Below the pieces are notes generated by a model. The model was not told the origin of the DNA and made no database searches. It saw nothing but the letters and a program-made list of their open reading frames with translations. Made by a program: the position numbers and the translations under genes. Positions 1 through 5,481 of a DNA stretch of 18,633 bases are shown one piece after another. Each line of letters opens with the position of its first letter. The first letter of the stretch is position 1. Source of the stretch: an uncultured Clostridia bacterium (GTDB lineage: Bacteria; Bacillota_A; Clostridia; TANB77; CAG-508); contig CALXSA010000025.1 of NCBI GenBank assembly GCA_944390995.1, positions 1 to 18,633 of the forward strand. The letters run 5' to 3'.

Positions 1-107
1 CCACCAGTAAAACTGGTGGTTTGCTCTAAGCCTAGAAGGCTTTTGTTCTGGCACTTCTGGGCTTAAGCCCTACTGAACGGTTTCGCCAACCGCATTTCTC
101 TTTCAGG

Positions 108-245
108 CTACCACTTAAGTGGTCCTAACCCTTTTCTTATTTTTCTTTCTTTCTCTTTTATTTCCATTCTTCTGTATTTCGGTGCAAATACTATATGATA
201 TTTGCAATTCCAAGCACTGTGTGCTAAACTATTTTTGTCTTTCAT
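108..245 (-). pseudogene. tnpA: IS200-type transposase TnpA, N-terminal fragment
   Basis: From ATG at 245 the protein begins MKDKNSLAHSAWNCKYHIVF and continues APKYRRMEI, the characteristic start of IS200-family TnpA (Y1 HUH transposases). After about 29 residues similarity ends: a lysine/glutamate-rich tail (KEKERKIRKG) runs to a stop at 108. The HUH motif and the catalytic tyrosine of the family lie further downstream in an intact protein and are absent. A GGAGG lies about eight bases upstream of the ATG, so the fragment could be translated, but it cannot be an active transposase. An in-frame upstream ATG at 296 is ignored because family members start at MKD and the ribosome site fits the later start. 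Confidence 0.8.
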
Positions 246-248
246 GAC

Positions 249-317
249 AAATTCCTCCTTTTTGATTTTTATTTGCGGTTGGCGAACCACATTCATTATA
301 TCAAAAAGGAGGAATTT
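249..317 (-). promoter_or_regulatory. Inverted repeat masking the tnpA ribosome binding site
   Basis: An 18-bp perfect inverted repeat (249-266 against 300-317) has as one arm the tnpA Shine-Dalgarno AAAGGAGGAAT and as the other its exact complement in the leader. In tnpA mRNA the two arms would form a long stem enclosing the small GGTT/AACC hairpin at 277-288 and hiding the ribosome site. Translational repression of tnpA by a 5' leader stem-loop is established for IS200 of enteric bacteria. The match here is inferred from the sequence alone. Confidence 0.6.
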
Positions 318-343
318 TTCTACTCATAGCAAGAAGCTTTTAG

Positions 344-368
344 AACCCCCTGTAAAACAGGGGGTTTT
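344..368. terminator. Hairpin with U-tract at the IS left end
   Basis: A 10-bp perfect stem AACCCCCTGT/ACAGGGGGTT with an AAA loop is followed by TTTT on the plus strand and flanked by A/T on the other side. It looks like a bidirectional intrinsic terminator upstream of tnpA. IS200 elements are known to carry such a stem that shields tnpA from outside transcription. Confidence 0.6.
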
Positions 369-426
369 CATTGCCCCAAAAATGTTAAACGTGCAATTGG
401 GTCTAGCCTAATTGCACTCATTGTAT

Positions 427-1062
427 TTACCTTATAAAATTAGTAAAAGTTGTTTTTTCTTGCTCAGGTGGGTTTATTCCCTTCTCTCTACCCGCTTCTA
501 TGCACTTCAAATAATATGCCATATTCCTTCCTAAAATTCTCATAACTTGCATGCCTTCTTCATCCTTTTTTACATCTTCTGGAGTTGCACCATGCACCAT
601 GTTCCAGTATCTTGAAGAAATAATAGGCATTTGATTTATTCCAAAGTATTTATTCAATTGGTCATAAGTCGCTGTCGTTCCAGCCCTTCTCGCTGAAATA
701 ACTGTAGCAGCAGGTTTGAACAAAAACCTATCTCCTTTTCCACCATTAAATGCTGAGTAAAACACTCTATCCATAAATGAAGTTATAGCACCTGTTGCCC
801 CTGCATAATGTACTGGCGAGCCAAATATAAAACCATCTGCATCTTTTGCCTTCTCCACAAACTCATTCACCACATCATCAAATACACATTTCCCTGTTTT
901 TACACAGCTTTTGCAAGCAATGCAACCTGCTATTGGTTTTAAACCTATCCAAAAAATTTCTGTTTCAACTCCTTCGCTATTTAATGTTTTCGCCACTTCT
1001 TCCAATGCAGTATGTACACATCCATTCTGGTGAGGTCCACCATTTACTAATAAAACTTTCAT
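427..1062 (-). CDS. NAD(P)H-dependent FMN/flavodoxin-fold oxidoreductase with four-cysteine motif
   Basis: This 211-residue flavoprotein is of the NADPH-dependent FMN reductase/iron-sulfur flavoprotein type. The N-terminal beta strand MKVLLVNGGPHQNG forms the FMN phosphate loop (residues 1-14), and GSPVHYAGATGAITSFMDR (about 81-99) is the second flavin-binding loop. Between them Cys47, Cys50, Cys53 and Cys59 give CxxCxxCx5C, the compact spacing of 4Fe-4S iron-sulfur flavoproteins, although many relatives keep these cysteines without a proven cluster. The ATG at 1062 is chosen over 1083 because GGAGG stands seven bases before it and the fold begins there. It is divergent from a MerR-type regulator, a common pairing for redox or electrophile stress. 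Its substrate cannot be read from the sequence. Confidence 0.85.
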   Translation of the reverse strand: MKVLLVNGGPHQNGCVHTALEEVAKTLNSEGVETEIFWIGLKPIAGCIACKSCVKTGKCVFDDVVNEFVEKAKDADGFIFGSPVHYAGATGAITSFMDRVFYSAFNGGKGDRFLFKPAATVISARRAGTTATYDQLNKYFGINQMPIISSRYWNMVHGATPEDVKKDEEGMQVMRILGRNMAYYLKCIEAGREKGINPPEQEKTTFTNFIR

Positions 1063-1122
1063 ATACAACCTCCATTCAAGCATTTCTGCTAAATATTCTT
1101 TGCTATAAAATACAATCTAATC

Positions 1123-1181
1123 ACATTATATTCATAATGTATTTAGCCATATGCGTAAGTTTTTATATTATTAAAAACTTA
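1123..1181. promoter_or_regulatory. Two dyads in the oxidoreductase/merR divergent region
   Basis: ACATTAT/ATAATGT (1123-1140, 4-base gap) contains TATAAT on the minus strand, a possible -10 for the oxidoreductase gene, although no good -35 was found. TAAGTTTTTA/TAAAAACTTA (1156-1181, 6-base gap) lies just upstream. Both are perfect dyads and could be regulator sites, but AT-rich DNA yields such dyads by chance. Confidence 0.3.
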
Positions 1182-1314
1182 TAACATATTTATTTTAATA
1201 TCACTTTTTTAATTTGTAAAGACTTTATTTTGCGATTTACATTTTTTCAGTTTCCCTTTGACTTTATATCGGTTCTGCAACTGAAGTTTATTGAATTTTT
1301 TCGCATTATACATA

Positions 1315-1344
1315 TTGACAAACTCTGCTTTTTCTATATATAAT
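1315..1344 (+). promoter_or_regulatory. Promoter of the merR-type gene
   Basis: A consensus -35 TTGACA (1315-1320) and a consensus -10 TATAAT (1339-1344) are separated by 18 bases, about 40 bases before the start codon. This is a strong sigma-A type promoter. Confidence 0.75.
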
Positions 1345-1354
1345 ATCTATGTAA

Positions 1355-1371
1355 CTTAAAGTAACTTTAAG
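1355..1371. promoter_or_regulatory. Palindromic operator overlapping merR leader and ribosome site
   Basis: CTTAAAGTAACTTTAAG is a perfect 8-bp-arm palindrome around a central A. It resembles operators of AdhR/SoxR-like MerR proteins (CTTAAAG-type half sites). Here it starts about 11 bases after the -10 and runs into the AAGGAGGAGG, so bound protein would block its own transcription or translation rather than untwist a long-spacer promoter. Confidence 0.55.
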
Positions 1372-1386
1372 GAGGAGGTTTGCGAA

Positions 1387-1797
1387 ATGGAATATTCAAT
1401 AGGAGAAGCTGCTGCAAAAACAGGAATTACAGCATCTACATTAAGATATTATGAGAAAGAAGGATTGCTTCCTAGCATAAAAAGAGATAAAAATGGCATT
1501 CGCTCTTTTACAGAAAATGATTTACAAGGCTTAAGAATTATCGAATGCCTAAAAGCCACAGGAATGCCTATTAAAGATATACATAGATTTATTGAATTAT
1601 GCTCAGAAGGTGACAACTCTTTGCACGAAAGATATGAATTGTTTTTGGACAGAAAAGCCGCTGTACAAAAGCAAATAGAAGAATTGAAAAAAGTCGAAAA
1701 AGTCATAGACTTTAAATGCTGGTACTATGAAACAGCAATCGAAGCCGGAACCGAAAAAATACATGCTGGCAAAAGTAAAGTCTTAATTCAAGACTAA
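1387..1797 (+). CDS. MerR-family regulator, AdhR-like
   Basis: A 136-residue transcription factor. Residues 2-70 form the winged helix-turn-helix typical of MerR: YSIGEAAAKTGITASTLRYY is the recognition region and KNGIRSFTENDL the wing. Residues about 80-107 form the dimerising coiled coil (RKAAVQKQIEELKKVEKVI). Cys54 lies in ECLKATGMPI, the position of the reactive cysteine in Bacillus AdhR, which senses aldehydes, and Cys111 lies in the short C-terminal tail. No metal-binding or multidrug-binding domain follows. The start has AAGGAGGAGG eight bases upstream. It faces away from the flavin oxidoreductase and probably controls it and itself. Electrophile sensing is inferred from the cysteine position. 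Confidence 0.85.
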   Translation: MEYSIGEAAAKTGITASTLRYYEKEGLLPSIKRDKNGIRSFTENDLQGLRIIECLKATGMPIKDIHRFIELCSEGDNSLHERYELFLDRKAAVQKQIEELKKVEKVIDFKCWYYETAIEAGTEKIHAGKSKVLIQD

Positions 1798-1803
1798 CCC
1801 AAA

Positions 1804-1860
1804 CTTGCAAAGTAGGGACACGTCTTTTCTTGCAAGTTTTTGCAAGTTAGGAGTGGCCCC
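1804..1860. repeat. Dispersed GGGACACGTC repeat, copy 1
   Basis: The first 32 bases (1804-1835, CTTGCAAAGTAGGGACACGT and on) recur exactly, inverted, at 13652-13683, and their first part recurs at 12990-13010. GGGaCAC and GTGgCCC further along can pair, so the unit may fold. It lies between the ends of two convergent genes, six bases after the merR stop, where it could act as a terminator. Confidence 0.7.
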
Positions 1861-1874
1861 AGCGTCCAAATACC

Positions 1875-2186
1875 TTATTCGACTTCAATTCTAGCAATAT
1901 CGCACACATTTATATTTTCCCCATCTATCTGTATCTTCTTTTTGGCGTAGTCTATATTCGTCACCATCCCCCACACTTCCATATATCTTTTGTTTTTGTA
2001 GTATCTGACTTTCGCTCTGCACCCTCTTTCCAGCCTATTTAATTGGTTTTCTAACTCCTCCAAACTGTCTTCGGCGAGCTCCTTTCTAGCCTCATATTCT
2101 ATCTCTTTTTCCACCAAAGCCTCTCTAAAGCCTGCCAATGCATCAAAAGGAAGAAATTGTTTTGCTCTACTTGTTCCATTGCTCAT
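1875..2186 (-). CDS. YolD-like protein
   Basis: A 103-residue YolD-like family protein. The N-terminal signature RAKQFLPFDALAGFREAL (about residues 7-24) is diagnostic, followed by a helical segment (EYEARKELAEDSLEELENQL) and a small beta-rich end (KNKRYMEVWGMVTNIDYAKK). YolD-like genes normally sit next to UmuC-like Y-family polymerases (yqjX-yqjW, yolD-uvrX in Bacillus), and a damaged one lies just upstream here. The molecular role of the family is not settled. GGAGG stands nine bases before the ATG at 2186. It probably shares the SOS promoter at 2828-2856. The gene looks intact although its partner is broken. Confidence 0.85.
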   Translation of the reverse strand: MSNGTSRAKQFLPFDALAGFREALVEKEIEYEARKELAEDSLEELENQLNRLERGCRAKVRYYKNKRYMEVWGMVTNIDYAKKKIQIDGENINVCDIARIEVE

Positions 2187-2293
2187 TTAATCTAACCTCC
2201 TCATACTTCCGTCAAATCACCAAATCTGCCTAATCACTATCTTTCGTCTTCTTAATTATGCTTATGCATTTTAACATATTGTGCAGTCTACTC

Positions 2294-2774
2294 CTACTCC
2301 GCGTTGTGTCCACCAACCAGCTTATTTCTCACCATTGTAGTTGCTCCTTGCTCAAAATTCATGCCACGCAAAATCGCATTTTTCCCCATCTCATTTTTTA
2401 TTTTGCTTATCGTAAGCTCTAGTTTTCTTTCCTTATCAATTTTCTCCTGGTTCTTGAATAAGTCTAGCTGCACATACTCCGTCTCCTGCACATTTGCAAA
2501 ACTAATTCCTATCCTCCTTACTCCCACATTTCGCTTTGTCGTCCTGTCATAAAGCCTTAAAAACGCGCTCACCAATTCCGAATACACATATCCTGCACCT
2601 ATTTTTTACCCCCAGCATTTTCATTCTAGGACTTACTGCCAAACATATTGCCCCTCTGCCTCTGCTCGGATCTGCCACAACCAAATTTGTATTAAAAGGG
2701 TCTAGATTTCTCTCCACACATTCTACCGAAGCATAAAATGTTTTTAAATCAATGCACATAAAAGTATTTCCCAT
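2294..2774 (-). pseudogene. UmuC/Pol V-like Y-family DNA polymerase, central part deleted
   Basis: The first part encodes MCIDLKTFYASVEC and VVADPSRGRGAICLAVSP up to about residue 59, the N-terminal palm of UmuC-like translesion polymerases. The end encodes RRIGISFANVQETEYVQLDLF and KNAILRGMNFEQGATTMVRN then GGHNAE, the typical C-terminus of the same family. The roughly 250-300 residues between them, including the second catalytic acidic motif and the little-finger domain, are gone and the two parts are in different reading frames. The junction lies at about 2590-2604 in AATAGGTGCAGGAT, which reads sensibly in both frames and suggests deletion between short direct repeats. Normal length would be about 420 residues. 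No active polymerase can be made. Confidence 0.85.
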
Positions 2775-2827
2775 TTTTACTCAGTTTCCTTTCTTACGGT
2801 GCCTCTAACAATTAGCACCTCCCTTAT

Positions 2828-2856
2828 ATTATACTATCGGAATGGTAAAAAGTAAA
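2828..2856 (-). promoter_or_regulatory. Promoter of polymerase remnant and yolD
   Basis: On the minus strand TTTACT (2851-2856) and a consensus TATAAT (2828-2833) are separated by 17 bases. A ribosome-site-like GGGAGG and a small GGTGC/GCACC hairpin follow in the leader. Confidence 0.7.
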
Positions 2857-2865
2857 CATATGTTT
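2854..2865. promoter_or_regulatory. LexA (DinR)-type SOS box
   Basis: AAACATATGTTT is a perfect 12-bp palindrome matching the Bacillus-type LexA box GAACATATGTTC except for the outermost G/C pair. It overlaps the -35 of the polymerase/yolD promoter, where a repressor would act, which agrees with SOS control of UmuC-like genes. Confidence 0.65.
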
Positions 2866-3012
2866 GTTGAAGTTCGTATTGTAATTTTTGACAAAATTGT
2901 ATAAAATTTCCAGGGCAGCACTTCAAAATATGCATATACCTCGCTTTGTGATACATGGAAATGTTAAAATATTATTCTATAACACATATTTTGACAATTT
3001 ACTACTTTTTTG

Positions 3013-3041
3013 TTTACTTCTCGAAAAATTAATGATATACT
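3013..3041 (+). promoter_or_regulatory. Promoter of the pentapeptide-repeat orphan gene
   Basis: TTTACT (3013-3018) and TATACT (3036-3041) are 17 bases apart, 34 bases before the start codon at 3075. In the preceding 2870-3010 I see no gene, only AT-rich sequence. Confidence 0.6.
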
Positions 3042-3074
3042 TATGCATAGTAATAACAGAAAGGAAGAATAACC

Positions 3075-3563
3075 ATGGTAATTAATAAAGACGGATTAAT
3101 TACTGAAAACGAGGAACAATTAGATAGCATTCTGGAAAATACTGAAGAATTGAAAAAAAATGAAAATGTTGTCAATATTTCAGAAAATGACAACTTCTTT
3201 TTAGACAGCTCAACCAAAGCTGATGTTGAACAAAATAGCCTCAAAAGTAATGCTACTAAGTCAAAAACCTCAGACACAGAAACACAAATCGGCAATGGGC
3301 AAGTCTTTGCAAGTCCAAATGTTTTGCAACAAAATGACTTACAACAAAGTAGCTTGGAGCCAAACGGCTTACCTCAAAATGACTTGCACCAAAATGACCT
3401 AGAGCAAAAAAATGAAACAGTCGAAACCAATTGCTTAGCCTTGACTGTTCGCAAAGATTATAACTTATCAATTGTTAAAAATACAATACTTACAACATTT
3501 CGTTTTTCATGGAAAATTGCCTTTTCCACATTAATATTAAATATTTTAAAATTATTTCTATAG
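3075..3563 (+). CDS. Orphan protein with pentapeptide minisatellite and hydrophobic C-terminus
   Basis: A 162-residue protein that I do not recognise. AAAGGAAG lies before the ATG and a good promoter precedes it. Residues 1-80 are polar, acidic and asparagine-rich without a signal peptide. Residues 81-110 are six tandem pentapeptides with Leu at the centre (NVLQQ, NDLQQ, SSLEP, NGLPQ, NDLHQ, NDLEQ style), a spacing like pentapeptide-repeat proteins but too short for a full beta-helix. The last 30 residues (TILTTFRFSWKIAFSTLILN) are hydrophobic with spaced basic residues, possibly a membrane-binding helix. It is transcribed alone and convergent with the next gene. It may be a tail-anchored or recently arisen protein; no function is proposed. 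Confidence 0.6.
   Translation: MVINKDGLITENEEQLDSILENTEELKKNENVVNISENDNFFLDSSTKADVEQNSLKSNATKSKTSDTETQIGNGQVFASPNVLQQNDLQQSSLEPNGLPQNDLHQNDLEQKNETVETNCLALTVRKDYNLSIVKNTILTTFRFSWKIAFSTLILNILKLFL
3315..3404 (+). repeat. 15-bp tandem repeat (six units) inside the orphan gene
   Basis: Six consecutive 15-base units of the type CAAAATGACTTACAA begin at 3315, 3330, 3345, 3360, 3375 and 3390. Units 2, 5 and 6 share CAAAATGAC. The period is a multiple of three, so copy-number change keeps the frame. Confidence 0.8.
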
Positions 3564-3564
3564 A

Positions 3565-3590
3565 GCCTTCTATATTCTTGTAGACAAGGC
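3565..3590. terminator. Possible weak terminator between convergent genes
   Basis: GCCTT (3565-3569) and AAGGC (3586-3590) can pair around an imperfect inner stem, and a CCCCTTTTT stretch lies 14 bases downstream. The position right after the stop codon suits a terminator, but the stem is short. Confidence 0.3.
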
Positions 3591-3608
3591 ATTGTTAAAT
3601 TCCCCTTT

Positions 3609-4631
3609 TTAACCTTTAAATATTCCTGCCACCTTGCCAAATAGTGCTCCAATTTTGTTATATCTTGATAAAGTATTTCTTCCTTTTTCTCTACTTATTT
3701 TCATAAGTTGCTTATCAAACTTTTTAATTATTTCATCTTTAAACTCTTTGAAAGCATCAATAAATTCCAAATCGTCCTTTATTCCACATACCTTCTCATT
3801 GCTCAAAAATTTTTCTATATAAAAGTCCACTTCCTCAATTTTAGTTAATCTCGGAATTATATTATTATAATATTTCTTTAGCATTATCTCTTGAGTATTT
3901 AAATACAAATTTGCCACCTCGGCCTCAAGCATATCTACGCTCTTAGCATTTTCCTGCAAAGATAGCTCACTCTTTAAATCTAAAATTCTATCAATGTTTT
4001 TTATTATAGTATTTCCCTTTTCCTCAAATGCATTAAAAAATTCATCTTCAAACTCGATGTCCACGCCTATTGTAGCCCTCACTATCGAGTTTTCTCCCAA
4101 AAGATAAATAAGCTGCTCCACTAAATTTGTGAGCATAGGATATTGCGTAGGACTAATTGTAAATAAATATATTCCATATTTATTTATATGCTCCTTTTCA
4201 TTCTTAAACATCCTAGCAGCCATGTACTGAACAATTCCCTCATTAAGCCCAAGTCCTTTAATTGAAAACTCAGAAAAATTGCAAAGTCCCATTGTTTTTA
4301 TTTTTCCCTTATTGTTTCTTCTAACTTGCAAATAATGTATGACTTCACGGAACAACTGCTCATTTGGTTCGAAAATATCTATATTTTGCTCAATATAAAT
4401 ACTATCATCATCATAAACATAATTCACATCCGCAATATTTTCTCCAACTTTCGCATAATACATCTTACAGTTTAGAATTTTAGCAAGTATCTCATTGTAT
4501 TGGTCTTGCAAAACAGGAAATGTCTGTGTAATTACATTTGTAATATAATGAGCTATATAATTAACATCTTTCTTATCCACTGCATCTAAAACTTCTATTC
4601 CTAACCTAGATAGCTTCTTTTGTATATTCAC
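3609..4631 (-). CDS. Unknown protein resembling a degenerate zinc metallopeptidase
   Basis: A 340-residue cytosolic protein with no signal peptide or membrane span and no named family that I recognise with certainty. Residues 93-101 read LFREVIHYL and residues 127-138 GLGLNEGIVQYM. Zinc gluzincin peptidases have HExxH followed about 30 residues later by an NE-G helix giving the third ligand. Here Glu96, His99 and Glu131 are in the right places but the first His is Arg95. The rest is mostly charged helix, with possible coiled coil around 205-260 and a basic C-terminus. GTG at 4631 is used, with GGAGG seven bases upstream. It is single-gene, with its own promoter at 4662-4690. It may be a pseudo-enzyme; this is inference from motif spacing only. 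Confidence 0.6.
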   Translation of the reverse strand: MNIQKKLSRLGIEVLDAVDKKDVNYIAHYITNVITQTFPVLQDQYNEILAKILNCKMYYAKVGENIADVNYVYDDDSIYIEQNIDIFEPNEQLFREVIHYLQVRRNNKGKIKTMGLCNFSEFSIKGLGLNEGIVQYMAARMFKNEKEHINKYGIYLFTISPTQYPMLTNLVEQLIYLLGENSIVRATIGVDIEFEDEFFNAFEEKGNTIIKNIDRILDLKSELSLQENAKSVDMLEAEVANLYLNTQEIMLKKYYNNIIPRLTKIEEVDFYIEKFLSNEKVCGIKDDLEFIDAFKEFKDEIIKKFDKQLMKISREKGRNTLSRYNKIGALFGKVAGIFKG

Positions 4632-4661
4632 GATAGCTCCTCCGAAACTTCATTTTTCTAC

Positions 4662-4690
4662 ATTATATTACACTTTGTTTTTTTTATCAA
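4662..4690 (-). promoter_or_regulatory. Promoter of the peptidase-like gene
   Basis: On the minus strand TTGATA (4685-4690) and a consensus TATAAT (4662-4667) lie 17 bases apart, with an A-rich spacer. The start codon follows about 30 bases later. Confidence 0.7.
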
Positions 4691-4730
4691 CAAAAAATTG
4701 AAAACAAATTAATGTTTTCAATTTTTTTGT
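4691..4730 (-). terminator. Terminator at the end of the surface-protein cluster
   Basis: A long AT-rich stem (ATTGAAAACA against TGTTTTCAAT, extended by A and T runs on both sides, 6-base loop) lies between the small membrane-anchored gene and the next promoter. Runs of T follow in both directions, so it may work both ways. Confidence 0.65.
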
Positions 4731-4802
4731 TAAATAATCTGTTATATTCTACACCAGAGTAAGCAATCTTACCAATGCAGTTTTTTATCTTCTCAATCAG
4801 TT

Positions 4803-5417
4803 CTATGCATAGTTCAAGTTAATAACTACTTCGGTATCGGTAATAATGACATTTAGCAGCCTTCCTTCTGATTGTAATTTTTCCTTGTATTTTTCAAAAT
4901 ACTCATTTATATTTGTGGACAGATTGTCTACAATCTCTTGCTTATTCTCCAAATCATTTTCTTCATATTTTTTTGTGCTTTTAATCTTACTTGAAGAAAT
5001 ATCTACATCCACAACATATACCGTACCAGTTTCCAATCTATAGTAGAGCAATACATTTCCTGCATCTAAGCTCTCTAGCTTATAATGCATTTTAATTATT
5101 TTTCCACCTTCTACTTTTTCGTTTTCTTCAAGTACCTTTTGGTTAAGCTCAGAAGGACTAATCTTATCTCCCGAGGCACTTTCTTCCTTAGGATCATCTT
5201 CTTGCTTCTCCTCCGAAGCCTCCTCCTTGCTGCCTTCCGCCTCACCACTACTATTATCATCACTTTCACTCTGACTTGCTTCCACGCTGTTGTCCGTATT
5301 TCTATTAATACAATATATAGTAACACCTATGGCTATTATCAACAAAATTAAAAATAAAAGAATTACAACTTTATGGCTGCTTTTTTTCTTTGCCTTCTCT
5401 TTATATCTTTTTGCCAA
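4803..5417 (-). CDS. Membrane-anchored extracytoplasmic protein of unknown function
   Basis: A 204-residue protein. A lysine-rich N-terminus is followed by one membrane span (about residues 15-34, VVILLFLILLIIAIGVTIYC) that would leave the rest outside. Residues about 38-85 are a disordered Ser/Glu/Asp linker, and residues about 85-204 form a small mixed alpha/beta domain (LLYYRLETGTVYVVDVDIS, and near the end LLNVIITDTEVVINLNYA). I do not recognise the domain. TTG at 5417 is taken as start because GGGAGG lies nine bases before it. It is the last gene of the surface cluster, but a terminator separates it from the giant Ig protein, so it may depend on read-through or an unseen promoter. The linker style matches the giant protein, suggesting a shared envelope role. 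Confidence 0.65.
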   Translation of the reverse strand: MAKRYKEKAKKKSSHKVVILLFLILLIIAIGVTIYCINRNTDNSVEASQSESDDNSSGEAEGSKEEASEEKQEDDPKEESASGDKISPSELNQKVLEENEKVEGGKIIKMHYKLESLDAGNVLLYYRLETGTVYVVDVDISSSKIKSTKKYEENDLENKQEIVDNLSTNINEYFEKYKEKLQSEGRLLNVIITDTEVVINLNYA

Positions 5418-5439
5418 GTCGTTTTGCCTCCCCTTTAAG

Positions 5440-5472
5440 TATAAAAAGGTAGAAAGTATCTACCTTTTTATA
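5440..5472 (-). terminator. Strong hairpin terminator after the giant Ig-like gene
   Basis: A 14-bp perfect stem TATAAAAAGGTAGA/TCTACCTTTTTATA has a 5-base loop. On the minus strand it ends in a T run and stands 10 bases after the stop codon of the 1921-residue protein. Confidence 0.8.
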
Positions 5473-5481
5473 TCTTTTGCT

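Larger units (their letters stand above)
1..366 (-). mobile_element. IS200/IS605-type element, internally deleted (MITE-like)
   Basis: The stretch holds the first residues of an IS200-type TnpA transposase and a row of hairpins in an otherwise AT-rich region. Both outer hairpins have AAA loops: 1-19 (CCACCAGT/ACTGGTGG) and 344-366 (AACCCCCTGT/ACAGGGGGTT). Between them lie AAGCCT/AGGCTT (28-42), GGGCTTAAGCCC (59-70), CGGTT/AACCG (78-92), CCACTTAAGTGG (111-122) and GGTT/AACC (277-288). The motif GCGGTTGGCGAA(A)CC occurs near both ends as an inverted pair. IS200 elements carry subterminal hairpins instead of classic terminal inverted repeats, which fits. Most of the roughly 130-150-codon transposase is missing, so the copy can move only if a full TnpA acts in trans. 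The exact tips are uncertain because the left edge is the window edge. Confidence 0.75.

Noticed and set aside
2888..3085. 65-codon plus-strand frame before the orphan gene
   Set aside because: It starts with TTG without a ribosome site and runs through the promoter of the next gene.
3315..3404. CRISPR-like array
   Set aside because: The 15-bp units are contiguous without spacers and lie in frame within a gene.
4732..4802. Open frame downstream of the small membrane-anchored gene
   Set aside because: It has no start codon with a ribosome site and runs into the terminator stem.
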